A DNA stretch of 39,542 bases from Nitrospirota bacterium (GCA_028876065.1 JAGWTI010000024.1:1-39542); one strand, 5' to 3'; counted from the first letter of the stretch, positions 25,401 through 34,924 are shown. Translations and numbers: made by a program. The notes: generated by a model from the letters alone, not told the origin.

Positions 25401-27827
25401 ATGTTCGAACGATTCACGGACAAGGGTCGCAAGATCATCATCCTGGCCAGGGAAGAAGCTGAGCGTCACCAAAACGACTACCTCGGCACCGAACACCTGG
25501 TTTTGGCCATTCTTCGTGAGTCCGACGGGATCGCCCTCATGATCATCAAGAAGATGGGGCTGTCCACCGAGCAAATCCGCCTTGAGATCGAGCGGAATCT
25601 GCCCGGCGGCGGCACCACCATGACCTTCGGAGAAATTCCCTTCAGCCCGCGCGTCAAGAAAGTCATCGAATATGGAGTCGAAGAAGCGCGGCTGCTCGGC
25701 CACAACCACATCGGCAGCGAACACCTCCTGCTCGGCCTATTGCGAGAGGAAGAAGGGATCGGCGGCAAGATCCTGCGGAGCCTGGGCGCGAATCTTCTGA
25801 CCGCCAGACAGCTGACCGTCACGTTCCTCCGGAAGTCCGCTCCGCGCGAACGGGATCGCAAGAGCAACACGCCCGCATTGGATGAATTCGGACGGGACCT
25901 CACCCAGTTGGCTCAGGACGGCCAGCTCGATCCGGTGATCGGCCGCGCCGATGAAATCGAACGCGTGCTTCAAATCCTGAGCCGCCGCACCAAGAACAAT
26001 CCGGTCTTGATCGGGGAGTCGGGCGTGGGCAAGACCGCCATCGTGGAAGGCCTCGCCCAACGGATCGTGATGTCAGAAGTGCCGGACAATTTATTGTCGC
26101 GGCGCGTCATCGCCTTGGACCTGGGGTCCCTCGTCGCCGGCACCAAGTACCGCGGCCAGTTCGAAGAGCGGCTGAAGGTGGTCATGAAGGAAATCGTCCA
26201 GGCCGGCAACATCATCATCTTCATCGACGAGTTGCACACCCTGGTCGGCGCCGGCGCGGCAGAAGGTTCCATCGACGCCTCCAACATGCTGAAACCGGCC
26301 CTCTCGCGAGGGGAAATTCAGTGCATCGGCGCCACCACGCTCGATGAATACCGCAAGCACATTGAAAAGGACGGGGCGCTGAAGCGGCGGTTTCAGCCGA
26401 TTTATGTGCAGCCCCCATCGATTGACGAGACCATCCGCATCATCCAGGGACTGCGGGACCGATACGAAGAACACCATGGAGTGGAGATCACGGAAGAGGC
26501 CATCACCGAGGCCGTCAAGCTGTCCGATCGATACATTACCGACCGCTTCCTGCCGGACAAGGCGATCGACCTGATCGACGAAACCGGGTCGCGCGCGAAG
26601 CTCCAGACTTATGCTCTGCCCGGCGAGCTCAAGGCTCTGGAACAAGAGTTGAAGAAGGTGTCACGGGAGAAAGAACTCGCGATTTCGCTCCAAAACTTCG
26701 AGGAAGCCGTCAAGTTCCGCGAGGAAGAAGAGCGACTCCGCAAACTGCTGGACGAGTCCAAGCGCGAATGGAAAAAGAATCAGGAGAAGAACAAACCCGT
26801 CATCAGCAAAGACGATGTAGCCTACGTCGTCTCCAAGATGACCGGCATTCCTCTCTTCAAGCTGGAAGAGGAAGAGTCCAGCAAGCTGCTGCACATGGAG
26901 GAGTACCTCCACAAACGCATCGTGGGCCAGGAAGAGGCGATCTCCGCCGTCTGCCGCGCTATCCGTCGGTCACGTGCCGGCCTCAAGGAAACCAAGAAAC
27001 CCATCGGGTCGTTTATTTTCCTCGGCCCGACCGGCGTCGGCAAGACTGAACTGGCGCGCGCGCTGGCTGAGTTCCTGTTCAATTCCGAGGATGCACTGGT
27101 TCGCATTGACATGTCGGAATACCAGGAGAAATTCACCAGTTCTCGACTCTTCGGAGCTCCTCCCGGCTATGTCGGCTACGAAGAGGGGGGGCAGTTGACC
27201 GAGCGTGTTCGCCGCCGCCCCTATTCGGTGGTGCTGTTCGATGAGATCGAAAAGGCCCATCCCGACATCTTCAACCTGCTGCTGCAAGTGTTGGACGACG
27301 GCGTTCTGACGGACAGCCTGGGGCGCAAGGTGGACTTCAAGAATACGGTCGTGATCATGACGTCCAACCTCGGCACCAAGTTGATTCAAAAAGGCGTGTC
27401 GCTCGGATTCCAGCGCGCCGAAGCGGAGCAGAACCGACGTATCAAGGACGAAGTCTTGGACGAGCTACGACGCTCGTTCAGCCCGGAGTTCTTGAACCGG
27501 ATCGACGAAATCGTCGTGTTCCATCAACTCGAGAAAGAACAATTGGTGCGCATCGTGGACATCCTGATCAAGGAGCTCAACGGCCGGCTGTTGGAGCGCG
27601 GCGTCCAATTGGAGGTCGGCGACGACGTCAAACAGTGGCTCATCAAAGAAGGGTACCAGCCCCTCTATGGCGCCAGGCCCATGCGGCGCGCCATCCAGAA
27701 GAACATCGGCGATCCGCTGTCGGAGGAACTGATCAAGGGTCGCTTCAAAGATGTCCGGAAGATCAAGGTTCTTCTGCGGGACGGCCTGCCCATCTTCACG
27801 GAGGAAGAAGCGATGGCAGAGGTGTGA
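25401..27827 (+). CDS. clpC: ATP-dependent Clp protease ATP-binding subunit ClpC
   Basis: ClpC is the Hsp100 unfoldase that feeds ClpP. The 808-residue protein has the two-repeat N domain ([20 protein letters not shown] to about 145). The first AAA module has Walker A GESGVGKT at 205-212 and [23 protein letters not shown] middle region carries the UVR-type motif (about 415-450), which separates ClpC from ClpA. The second AAA module has GPTGVGKT at 542-549. AGAAGGAGG stands before the ATG. clpP is not in the window. No McsA or McsB partner is nearby, unlike in Bacillus. Identification is secure, though ClpC versus ClpA naming rests on the middle domain. Confidence 0.95.
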   Translation: MFERFTDKGRKIIILAREEAERHQNDYLGTEHLVLAILRESDGIALMIIKKMGLSTEQIRLEIERNLPGGGTTMTFGEIPFSPRVKKVIEYGVEEARLLGHNHIGSEHLLLGLLREEEGIGGKILRSLGANLLTARQLTVTFLRKSAPRERDRKSNTPALDEFGRDLTQLAQDGQLDPVIGRADEIERVLQILSRRTKNNPVLIGESGVGKTAIVEGLAQRIVMSEVPDNLLSRRVIALDLGSLVAGTKYRGQFEERLKVVMKEIVQAGNIIIFIDELHTLVGAGAAEGSIDASNMLKPALSRGEIQCIGATTLDEYRKHIEKDGALKRRFQPIYVQPPSIDETIRIIQGLRDRYEEHHGVEITEEAITEAVKLSDRYITDRFLPDKAIDLIDETGSRAKLQTYALPGELKALEQELKKVSREKELAISLQNFEEAVKFREEEERLRKLLDESKREWKKNQEKNKPVISKDDVAYVVSKMTGIPLFKLEEEESSKLLHMEEYLHKRIVGQEEAISAVCRAIRRSRAGLKETKKPIGSFIFLGPTGVGKTELARALAEFLFNSEDALVRIDMSEYQEKFTSSRLFGAPPGYVGYEEGGQLTERVRRRPYSVVLFDEIEKAHPDIFNLLLQVLDDGVLTDSLGRKVDFKNTVVIMTSNLGTKLIQKGVSLGFQRAEAEQNRRIKDEVLDELRRSFSPEFLNRIDEIVVFHQLEKEQLVRIVDILIKELNGRLLERGVQLEVGDDVKQWLIKEGYQPLYGARPMRRAIQKNIGDPLSEELIKGRFKDVRKIKVLLRDGLPIFTEEEAMAEV

Positions 27828-27897
27828 TTTCATCCACCACTGGACACTCACCGTCGCGTGATACAGCATTCTCTTCAGCCGTGGTCAATTGGACTGT

Positions 27898-27936
27898 ACG
27901 ACCCTCGCGGGAACTCCCCCGGGGGTCGTCTCGTTT
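27898..27936 (+). terminator. Possible terminator after clpC
   Basis: A hairpin with outer arms ACGACCC (27898-27904) and GGGTCGT (27923-27929), and an inner CGGG/CCCG pair, stands 71 bases after the clpC stop. Only a short, broken T tract follows, so termination would be inefficient or this is a stable RNA structure of other use. Confidence 0.4.
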
Positions 27937-28034
27937 GGAACCGATCGCACAGGGTTCCTCCATCCGCGGTTCATCACGTCTATCCCAATTCCCCCCCAGG
28001 CCGGTCCCGCACTGATGCTTAATCGTTGGCAGCC

Positions 28035-29132
28035 ATGCCCCTGATGATGACATCTTCGACACCCGTCATTCTCGGCATCGAGACCTCCTGCGATGAAACG
28101 GCTGCGGCCATCGTTGCCGGGACCGGACAGGTTCTCTCTTCGATCCTGACCTCACAGCACGATGTGCACGCCAAGTACGGCGGCGTGGTTCCGGAACTGG
28201 CGGCCCGGCGACATATTGAAACGATCGAGGTCCTGACCAGGGAAGCCGTGGAGCGCGCCGGCCTCCACTGGAGGGACCTGCATGCCATTGCGGCCACACG
28301 TGGCCCTGGCCTTGCCGGAGCCTTGCTGGTTGGGGTGAGTTACGGTAAAGCCTTGGCGTACGCCTTGCGCATTCCCCTGATTGGCATCCATCATCTGGAA
28401 GGACACGTAGCCTCAGCGTGGATCAATCGGCCTGACTTCCCCGTTCCCTGCGTCGTCCTCGTTGTGTCGGGCGGCCACACCCACCTCTACCTGGCAAGCC
28501 CGGATGACCGGTTTGAATTATTGGGGCATACGCTGGATGATGCGGCTGGCGAGGCCTTTGATAAGGCCGCAACGATGTTGGGGCTCGGGTTTCCCGGTGG
28601 GCCGGCCATCGATCGGATGGCTCGCACCGGGAATCCGCATGCCGTCCGCTTCCCCAGGCCCTATGCCAAGCCCGGCAATCTGGACTTCAGCTTCAGCGGC
28701 ATCAAAACGTCGCTCCGGTATTATCTGAGGGACCTCCAGCAGGCCGGCCATCCTGTACCGGTGGCGGACATCGCGGCGGGCTTTCAAGAAGCCATTGTGG
28801 ATGTGCTCGTGACAAAGACCTTCGACGCCGCCAGGCGGTGCGGGGTACGGGCCGTGGCGGTTGTCGGAGGGGTGTCAGCCAACAGCCGGTTGCGGGCTCG
28901 TCTCGCCCAACGTGCCCAAACAGAGGGGTTGCATCTGGCGCTGCCCGATCCGCTCTATTGCACCGACAATGCGGCGATGATTGCCGCCGCCGGCCTACGA
29001 GCCTATCGCCGAGGACAGATTTCCTCGTGGGACATGGAAGCGGAGGCGGGCTTGGTCTTTCCTGCGACCTCACGTCTTCGGGTTCGGAGCACATCCGGCA
29101 AACGACGAACGTCACGGGCCCAGCCGGCCTAA
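28035..29132 (+). CDS. tsaD: tRNA N6-adenosine threonylcarbamoyltransferase
   Basis: TsaD transfers the threonylcarbamoyl group to A37 of ANN-reading tRNAs (t6A), together with TsaB and TsaE, which are not here. The 365-residue protein shows ILGIETSCDETAAAIV, GGVVPELAARRHIE (ending the HxxxH metal region), ATRGPGLAGALLVG, IHHLEGH, VSGGHTHLY, FDKAATMLGLGFPGGPAID, FSFSGIKTS and VVGGVSANSRLR, all diagnostic. The last 25 residues are a basic tail beyond the usual fold. I use the ATG at 28035; a TTG at 28026 and ATGs at 28044 and 28047 are alternatives. hflX begins 14 bases after its stop. Confidence 0.96.
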   Translation: MPLMMTSSTPVILGIETSCDETAAAIVAGTGQVLSSILTSQHDVHAKYGGVVPELAARRHIETIEVLTREAVERAGLHWRDLHAIAATRGPGLAGALLVGVSYGKALAYALRIPLIGIHHLEGHVASAWINRPDFPVPCVVLVVSGGHTHLYLASPDDRFELLGHTLDDAAGEAFDKAATMLGLGFPGGPAIDRMARTGNPHAVRFPRPYAKPGNLDFSFSGIKTSLRYYLRDLQQAGHPVPVADIAAGFQEAIVDVLVTKTFDAARRCGVRAVAVVGGVSANSRLRARLAQRAQTEGLHLALPDPLYCTDNAAMIAAAGLRAYRRGQISSWDMEAEAGLVFPATSRLRVRSTSGKRRTSRAQPA

Positions 29133-29134
29133 TC

Positions 29135-29149
29135 GGGAGGCTTCACATT
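29135..29149 (+). promoter_or_regulatory. Ribosome binding site and AUU start codon of hflX
   Basis: GGGAGG at 29135-29140 is followed by six bases and ATT at 29147-29149, in frame with hflX. No ATG, GTG or TTG exists in frame between a GTG at 29027 (deep inside tsaD) and the start of family similarity two to four codons later. The spacing fits the ATT as start. Confidence 0.6.
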
Positions 29150-30847
29150 CCCACCGTTCTCGGCAATATCAACAATCTCAAAGCCAGCCAACTCCTGCAG
29201 TTGGAGCACCTGTACCGCCGTCGAGTGCCGGTCGACAAACTCATCAGCAACGAGTTGGCGCGGACCTGCACGGAATTATCCCAAGAACTGCGATGCCAAC
29301 TTGGCCTGCTCATCAACCGACGAGGGCTGATCGAGCAGGTCATTGTCGGCAACGGACACGAACTGATCCTGAACGACCTGTCCAAGTTGCGCTTGGGGAA
29401 TCGTCTCCTGCGAGGCGTGCGGCTGGTCCACACCCACCTGCATAACGAACCGCTCAGCAAGGACGACGTCACCGACCTGGCCTTGCTGCGGCTGGACCTG
29501 ATCGCCGCGATCGGCGTCGGCGCCAACGGTTTGCCGGCCGATGTGCACGTCGCCCATCTGTTGCCCCCGAATCCCCAGGGCCGCGTCTTCGACGTGATGC
29601 CCGCGACGTCTTTTTATACCCTCGACCTGGACTGTCAAAAATTCGTGGAGGCCTTGGAAGCCGAACTGGCCCGTGGGAAAGCCAGCCACGAGGTGAAGGC
29701 CGGCCACGAAACCGCCCTCCTGATCAGCGCATCCAAGCAATCACGAGCCGATCAGGAAGAGCGATTGGAAGAACTGGCCGAATTGGTTCGTTCCCATGGG
29801 ATCACCGTGCTGGGAACCGTGATCCAACGGACTCCGGAGATTCACCCCAAATATTTGCTGGGAAGGGGCAAACTCAAGGACGTGGTGATCATGGCGCTCC
29901 ATCAAAGCGCCGACCTGCTGATCTTCGATCAGGATCTTGCCCCGGCCCAGGTGCGCGCGATCGCAGACCTGACGGAAATGAAGGTCATTGACCGCACGCA
30001 ACTGATCCTCGACATCTTTGCCCGCCGCGCACACAGCCGCGAAGGCAAAGTTCAAGTGGAATTGGCCCAACTCCGTTATCTGTTGCCGCGCCTCTCGGGG
30101 AAAAGCACCGCCTTGTCGCGCCTCGGCGGAGGAATCGGGGGACGGGGCCCCGGCGAAACCAAACTCGAAACGGACCGACGTCGCGTTCGCGATCGCATCG
30201 GCCACCTGGAGCGGGAACTCGTGCATCTGACCCGCCATCGGGACCAACGTCGGGCGCGGAGAGTCCGCCATATGATGCCGATCATTTCCATCGTCGGGTA
30301 CACGAACGCCGGCAAATCCACGCTCCTGAATGCGCTCACCGACAGCACCGTCCCGGCCCAGGACCGGCCGTTCGAGACCCTGGATACGTCCAGCCGACGC
30401 CTCCGCTTTCCTCACGACCAGGAAGTGATCATCACCGACACGGTCGGCTTCATCCGCGACCTGCCCCAAGCCCTGGTGGGCGCATTCCGCACCACCTTGG
30501 AAGAACTCCGGGACGCGGATATCCTCCTGCATCTCGTCGACGCCAGCGCCAAAGATCCGTCCGCCCAGATCAAAGCGGTCGACACCATCCTCGCCCAACT
30601 CGACCTGACCGACATTCCCCACTTGTTGGTCTTCAACAAGTGCGACCGGCTGCCGCGCCATGAGGCGGACGCCTTGTGCCGGCGATTCGGAGCCATCGGC
30701 ATCTCGGCCCTGCAGCCGTCAACGCTCGCTCCGCTGGTACAACGGCTGGCGTCGGCGTTGCCCGCCGATATCATGCAGGCGCATTCGGAACAGCACCATG
30801 AACCGGCCTGGGCCGCCCTGGAAGCAGCCAGGGAGCAGTGCTCATGA
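29147..30847 (+). CDS. hflX: GTPase HflX (probable AUU start)
   Basis: HflX is a ribosome-associated GTPase that splits stalled or heat-damaged 70S ribosomes. From the ATT at 29147 the product is 566 residues, the long form with an extra N-terminal domain. Similarity to long HflX proteins begins at once (VLGNINNLKASQLLQLEHLYRRRVP). The HflX glycine-rich segment GGGIGGRGPGETKLE lies near residue 330. The G domain has G1 GYTNAGKST (from 384), G3 DTVGFIRDLPQALV and G4 NKCD. The stop overlaps the nth start (ATGA). If AUU is not used, the only in-frame alternatives are a GTG at 29027 overlapping tsaD by about 105 bases or a TTG inside the conserved N terminus. Confidence 0.9.
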   Translation: MPTVLGNINNLKASQLLQLEHLYRRRVPVDKLISNELARTCTELSQELRCQLGLLINRRGLIEQVIVGNGHELILNDLSKLRLGNRLLRGVRLVHTHLHNEPLSKDDVTDLALLRLDLIAAIGVGANGLPADVHVAHLLPPNPQGRVFDVMPATSFYTLDLDCQKFVEALEAELARGKASHEVKAGHETALLISASKQSRADQEERLEELAELVRSHGITVLGTVIQRTPEIHPKYLLGRGKLKDVVIMALHQSADLLIFDQDLAPAQVRAIADLTEMKVIDRTQLILDIFARRAHSREGKVQVELAQLRYLLPRLSGKSTALSRLGGGIGGRGPGETKLETDRRRVRDRIGHLERELVHLTRHRDQRRARRVRHMMPIISIVGYTNAGKSTLLNALTDSTVPAQDRPFETLDTSSRRLRFPHDQEVIITDTVGFIRDLPQALVGAFRTTLEELRDADILLHLVDASAKDPSAQIKAVDTILAQLDLTDIPHLLVFNKCDRLPRHEADALCRRFGAIGISALQPSTLAPLVQRLASALPADIMQAHSEQHHEPAWAALEAAREQCS

Positions 30848-31566
30848 CGACAACCGCTTCCCGCCGGGGCAGAAAAGGGGCTCGGCCCGTTCGCCGCCCG
30901 GCGCCGGTCGGCTCCGGCGGACCGACGCCTGAAGCCAAACGGCGAACCGCACGCATTCTCCGCCAGCTTGAGGAGAGCACGCCCGAGGCACGAGTTGAGC
31001 TGTCCCACCGCAATCCGCTGGAATTGCTCATCGCCACCATTCTCTCCGCCCAGTGCACGGACCAACGGGTCAATCAAGTCACGCCTCAGTTGTTCGCTCG
31101 CTATCGTCGGGCGGAAGACTATGCCCAAGCCGACCGCACGGAGCTGGAATCTCTGATCCGGCCCACCGGCTTCTTCAAGAGCAAGGCCCGCAACATCATG
31201 GCGTGCGCACAAGCCCTCGTCGGCCGCTTTCAGGGGAAGGTTCCGGCCGGCATGGAGGAATTGACCAGCTTGTCCGGCGTCGGCAGAAAAACCGCCAACG
31301 TCATCCTCGGCGCCTGCTTTGGCCAGCCGGCCGTGGTCGTGGACACGCACGTCAAACGTGTCGCGAACCGGTTGCGGTTGGCATCCACCGAAGACCCCGA
31401 GAAAATCGAATCCGCCTTGCAGCAACTGATACCGCCGCACCGCTGGACACAGGGCTCCCAACGGCTGCTCTTGCACGGACGCTATGTGTGCCTGGCACGA
31501 GCCCCCCGTTGCGAACATTGCCCTCTCTATCGTCTCTGCGATTGGCCGGGAAAGGCGCCCCGATGA
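30844..31566 (+). CDS. nth: Endonuclease III
   Basis: Nth is a DNA glycosylase/AP lyase that removes oxidised pyrimidines in base excision repair. The 240-residue protein has the HhH motif LSGVGRKTANVILG with catalytic Lys149, and Asp167 in VVVDTHVKRV, the same 18-residue spacing as in E. coli. The 4Fe-4S loop is complete (Cys216, Cys223, Cys226, Cys232). A 35-residue basic, Arg/Pro-rich leader precedes the fold. The ATG at 30844 overlaps the hflX stop as ATGA, and its own stop overlaps the yicC start in the same way, which suggests translational coupling. A GTG at 30838 is a weaker alternative. Confidence 0.96.
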   Translation: MTTTASRRGRKGARPVRRPAPVGSGGPTPEAKRRTARILRQLEESTPEARVELSHRNPLELLIATILSAQCTDQRVNQVTPQLFARYRRAEDYAQADRTELESLIRPTGFFKSKARNIMACAQALVGRFQGKVPAGMEELTSLSGVGRKTANVILGACFGQPAVVVDTHVKRVANRLRLASTEDPEKIESALQQLIPPHRWTQGSQRLLLHGRYVCLARAPRCEHCPLYRLCDWPGKAPR

Positions 31567-32441
31567 TCAAAAGCATGACCGGGTACGGCCGCCGTGAAGC
31601 CGGGTGGCCCGGGGGATCGGTGGCGGTGGAAATCCGCTCCGTCAACCACCGCCATTGTGAAATCCTCATCCGCTTGCCGAAAGGCCTGTCCGCATTGGAA
31701 GAGGGGCTCAAGCGAATCATCCAGACCCGCTGCCAGCGAGGGCGGATTGAAGCGACCGTGTCCCTCTTCGGCCGAGTGGACGGGGAGAAGCACGTGAGCC
31801 TTGACCGTGCTCTCGCCAAGCAGTACTATGTGGGATTGCAAGAGCTCAAAGCCAGCCTGCGCTTAAGCGGCCAGGTGGATGTGGCGCTGCTTGCCGGCTT
31901 CCGCGAGATTCTTGCGGTCACCGAGGCGCCGTTGGATGACCGGCTGTTGGGACAGAAAATTTCCCGGCTCACGTCCGGAGCCCTCACGGACCTCGACCGC
32001 ATGCGGAAGCGGGAAGGACGCACGTTGGCCCAGGACATCCGCCAACGATTGCGACTGGTCGGTCGGATCACCCACGCCATAGCCGCCCGCGCCCCTGATT
32101 CGGTGCGCGAGCACTTCGAGCGCATGCAGGCCAGGGTGGCGCAACTGAGCGGAACGGGGTCGCTCGACCCCAACCGACTTGCCCAGGAACTGGCTCTATA
32201 CGCCGACCGTTGCGATATAACCGAAGAGCTGACTAGGCTCGAGTCGCATGTCGCCCAGTTTGACGCGGCCCTCGCCGGTCGCGAGCCCGTGGGCCGGACA
32301 TTGGACTTTCTGCTGCAGGAGATGGGCCGGGAAGTGAACACGATCGGCTCCAAGGCGAACGACGCGGACATTGCCGGGCATGTCGTTCGCCTCAAGAGCG
32401 AAATGGAAAAAGTCCGGGAACAGGTCCAGAATATCGAATAG
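31563..32441 (+). CDS. yicC: YicC family endoribonuclease
   Basis: A YicC/YloC family protein, named for a stress-related E. coli gene and since reported as an RNase family. The 292-residue protein has the YicC N-terminal domain (MIKSMTGYGR, VEIRSVNHRHCEI, then RGRIEATVSL) and the C-terminal DUF1732 domain (LAQELALYADRCDITEELTRLESH, LDFLLQEMGREVNTIGSKAND). These carry the conserved Arg, His, Glu and Asp residues of the family. It directly precedes gmk, as in many bacteria. The start ATG overlaps the nth stop as ATGA. The RNA targets are unknown. Confidence 0.93.
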   Translation: MIKSMTGYGRREAGWPGGSVAVEIRSVNHRHCEILIRLPKGLSALEEGLKRIIQTRCQRGRIEATVSLFGRVDGEKHVSLDRALAKQYYVGLQELKASLRLSGQVDVALLAGFREILAVTEAPLDDRLLGQKISRLTSGALTDLDRMRKREGRTLAQDIRQRLRLVGRITHAIAARAPDSVREHFERMQARVAQLSGTGSLDPNRLAQELALYADRCDITEELTRLESHVAQFDAALAGREPVGRTLDFLLQEMGREVNTIGSKANDADIAGHVVRLKSEMEKVREQVQNIE

Positions 32442-32472
32442 CCTCGCAAGGCGCCATTCGACGACCAAACGC

Positions 32473-33171
32473 ATGCCGCACGATCCAGTACAACGCAAAG
32501 GATGGCTCTTCGTCGTGTCGGCGCCATCAGGCGCCGGCAAGACCACGCTCTGCAAGCAATTGGTCGCCACGGTTCCGGGACTGCGGCACTCGATCTCCTA
32601 CACCACGCGCAAACCCCGCCCCGGAGAAGTCCACGGCCGGGAATACTATTTCGTCGAGGAGCAGCTGTTTCAGGACATGATCCAGCGGAACGAATTCGCC
32701 GAATGGGCGCCGGTGTACGGACATTTTTACGGAACACCGCGCAGTGCGTTGAGCGGCATGATGAACCAGGGGTTGGACGTGCTGCTCGAGATCGACACCC
32801 AAGGCGCCACCCAGATCAAGAAACGGTTCGAGGACGCCGTCTATATCTACATTTTGCCGCCGTCGCTGGACACGCTGCGGACGAGGCTGGAAAAGCGCGG
32901 CGGCGACGCGCCGGAGGAGATCCAGCGCCGGCTCCAAAAAGCGCGGGAAGAGGTCTGGAGCTACCGCAATTACGACTACATCGTCCGGAATGACGACATG
33001 AAGCAGGCCTTGCAGGAACTCGAAGCGATCGTGTTGGCCGAACGCATCAAAACCAAACGGCTGGACATCGGTTGGCTCGAAGAAAACTTTATCCGCGAAA
33101 AGGACGCGGCGCCGACGGTCCAAGACGAAACGATCCTCACCCCACACAGGAGAGCAGACCCCCATGATTGA
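32473..33171 (+). CDS. gmk: Guanylate kinase
   Basis: Gmk phosphorylates GMP to GDP. The 232-residue protein has the P-loop SAPSGAGKT at 16-24, the GMP-binding SYTTRKPRPGEVHGREYYFV, EWAPVYGHFYGTP and DTQGATQIKKRF, followed by the lid and the YDYIVRNDD segment. The C terminus is about 20 residues longer than E. coli Gmk. The ATG at 32473 is chosen because the P-loop then sits at the expected place; the longer reading overlaps yicC. It overlaps rpoZ by eight bases. Confidence 0.96.
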   Translation: MPHDPVQRKGWLFVVSAPSGAGKTTLCKQLVATVPGLRHSISYTTRKPRPGEVHGREYYFVEEQLFQDMIQRNEFAEWAPVYGHFYGTPRSALSGMMNQGLDVLLEIDTQGATQIKKRFEDAVYIYILPPSLDTLRTRLEKRGGDAPEEIQRRLQKAREEVWSYRNYDYIVRNDDMKQALQELEAIVLAERIKTKRLDIGWLEENFIREKDAAPTVQDETILTPHRRADPHD

Positions 33172-33526
33172 CATGTTGTCGCTGTTGCCCGAGTCCAATC
33201 ACGAACTGTTCGATTCACGTCATCGCCTGGTGATCGCCGCCGCCCAACGGGCCAAACACCTGACGCAAGGCGCCCCCTTGATGGGCCCGACTCGATTCAC
33301 GAAGGAGACCACCCAGGCGCTCGACGAAGTGCTGCACGGACGGATCCACTTCCTCACGGGGAAGGAGGCCCGGCAGGCGCTCAAGGAAGTCAAGAAAGGC
33401 CGGGAAAGCGAGTTGGAGCGGGCCGTCACCGTCGAATCGGCGGAAGATGCTCGGGAGATCAAGAAAGAGCTGAGCGTCTATGTCGATGACTCGCCCAAGA
33501 CGACGGAATCGGACAGCGAGGAATAA
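33164..33526 (+). CDS. rpoZ: DNA-directed RNA polymerase omega subunit
   Basis: Omega folds around the C-terminal tail of the beta-prime subunit and helps assemble RNA polymerase; in some bacteria it forms part of a ppGpp site. The 120-residue protein shows FDSRHRLVIAAAQRAKHLTQGA, which matches the conserved omega helix. It is followed by a TQALDEVLHGRI segment and a long acidic C-terminal tail (DDSPKTTESDSEE) not present in E. coli omega. It starts inside the last codons of gmk; AGGAGA stands upstream. The gmk-rpoZ-coaBC order supports the call. Confidence 0.9.
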   Translation: MIDMLSLLPESNHELFDSRHRLVIAAAQRAKHLTQGAPLMGPTRFTKETTQALDEVLHGRIHFLTGKEARQALKEVKKGRESELERAVTVESAEDAREIKKELSVYVDDSPKTTESDSEE

Positions 33527-33538
33527 CGAGGCATCGCG

Positions 33539-34786
33539 ATGCCGCCGGAGTCGCCCATGAAGCTGGCCGGGAAGCGCCTGGTGCTCGGCGTGACCGGCAG
33601 CATCGCCGCCTACAAAGCCGTCGGCTTGTTGCGGGCGTTCATGCGGGAAGGCGCCGACGTCTCCGTCGTGCTGACGCAGGCCGCTACGCGCTTCGTGACG
33701 CCGCTCACATTCGAAACGCTCTCCAAGCATCCCGTCGCCACCGACCTCTTCGCCGCCCAGCAGGACATGCCGCACCTGATGCTCCCCGAGCGGGCCGACG
33801 CGGTCATCGTTGCGCCGGCGACCGCCAATTGCCTGGCCAAATGCGCGCTGGGTCTGGCGGACGACCTGCTCAGCACCTTGCTGCTGAACGTCACCGGTCC
33901 GTTGATCATCGCACCGGCCATGGACGGCGGGATGTGGCACCACCAGGCCGTGCAGACCCATGTCGCCACGCTTCGGTCGCGGGGAGTCCTCGTCTTGGAC
34001 CCGGACGAGGGCCCGCTTGCATCGGGCCGGGTGGGAATCGGACGCTTGGCCGAAGATTCGCGGATTCTGGCCGCACTCGAACAGGCCCTCGCCCAGAAGC
34101 TGGATTGGGTCGGGCAGCGGCTACTCGTATCCGCCGGACCGACGCAAGAGGCCATTGATCCGATCCGCTTCATCTCCAACCGCTCATCCGGGAAAATGGG
34201 ATACGCCATCGCGCAGGCGGCTCGTGCACGCGGCGCCGCCGTGACCCTGGTCAGCGGCCCCACGGCGCTTCCCCCGCCGTCCGGGGTCGATCTCGTCCAC
34301 GTCGTCACGGCCGAGGACATGCAAAAGGCCTTGCTGGCCCGCCTGGCCTGGTCCACGGTCGTCGTGATGGCGGCCGCCGTCGCAGACTTCCGCCCCCTGC
34401 GCGCGGCAACAGCCAAACTGAAGAAAGACGGCGGGTACTGGAAAAAGCTGGACCTGGCTCCGACGGATGACATACTCCTACAGCTCTCGCAACAGCGCCG
34501 CAGCCAGGTCCTCGTCGGATTCGCCGCCGAAACCGAATCCGTGCTGACCCACGCCGCCGCCAAGCTGAAACGGAAAGGGCTGGATCTGATCGTCGGCAAC
34601 AACGTCGCCGCCGAAGGCTCCGGATTCGGCTCGGACACCAACGCCGCGACCTTGATCGACCGTGAAGGCCGGGTCCAGGAGCTGGCGCTCATGCCGAAGC
34701 GGGAGCTGGCCGACCGAATCCTGGATGCGGCCCTGGCGCTGACACGCTCCCGCCCTGGGCGACCGCATTCCACGCGCAGAACCTGA
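33539..34786 (+). CDS. coaBC: Bifunctional phosphopantothenoylcysteine decarboxylase / phosphopantothenate-cysteine ligase
   Basis: CoaBC carries out two consecutive steps of coenzyme A synthesis. The 415-residue protein has the N-terminal FMN-dependent CoaC domain (LVLGVTGSIAAYKAVGLLRA, PHLMLPERADAVIVAPATAN) and the C-terminal CoaB domain (LLVSAGPTQEAIDPIRFISNRSSGKMGYAIA, AAVADFRP, AKLKKDG). In CoaC the usual PAMNxxMW motif reads PAMDGGMW (Asp129). The substrate-flap position that is Cys in E. coli (ACG) is Ser162 in LASG. Such variants occur in other phyla, so loss of function is not implied. GAGG stands before the ATG at 33539. Confidence 0.95.
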   Translation: MPPESPMKLAGKRLVLGVTGSIAAYKAVGLLRAFMREGADVSVVLTQAATRFVTPLTFETLSKHPVATDLFAAQQDMPHLMLPERADAVIVAPATANCLAKCALGLADDLLSTLLLNVTGPLIIAPAMDGGMWHHQAVQTHVATLRSRGVLVLDPDEGPLASGRVGIGRLAEDSRILAALEQALAQKLDWVGQRLLVSAGPTQEAIDPIRFISNRSSGKMGYAIAQAARARGAAVTLVSGPTALPPPSGVDLVHVVTAEDMQKALLARLAWSTVVVMAAAVADFRPLRAATAKLKKDGGYWKKLDLAPTDDILLQLSQQRRSQVLVGFAAETESVLTHAAAKLKRKGLDLIVGNNVAAEGSGFGSDTNAATLIDREGRVQELALMPKRELADRILDAALALTRSRPGRPHSTRRT

Positions 34787-34863
34787 CCGGAGCCGCTTCG
34801 CCTGCCGCGCAGCAACGTGCGAATCCTTGATGCCATCCCCAACCCAGCGTCGCCGTTCGTCTA

Positions 34864-34892
34864 TTTACTACCTACTGCAAGACTGTTACAAT
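34864..34892 (+). promoter_or_regulatory. Promoter of the aroQ-efp-accBC-thiE operon
   Basis: A -35-like TTTACT (34864-34869) lies 17 bases from the -10 TACAAT (34887-34892), which has a TGT extended element directly before it. The predicted start near 34899 leaves a leader of about 26 bases to the aroQ ATG. Confidence 0.65.
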
Positions 34893-34924
34893 ACACGACT
34901 TCGATACCTCATTTTGAGGAGGGC

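Noticed and set aside
27841-27867. TGGACA ... TACAGC as a tsaD promoter
   Set aside because: The spacer is only 15 bases and the -10 is poor; not strong enough to list.
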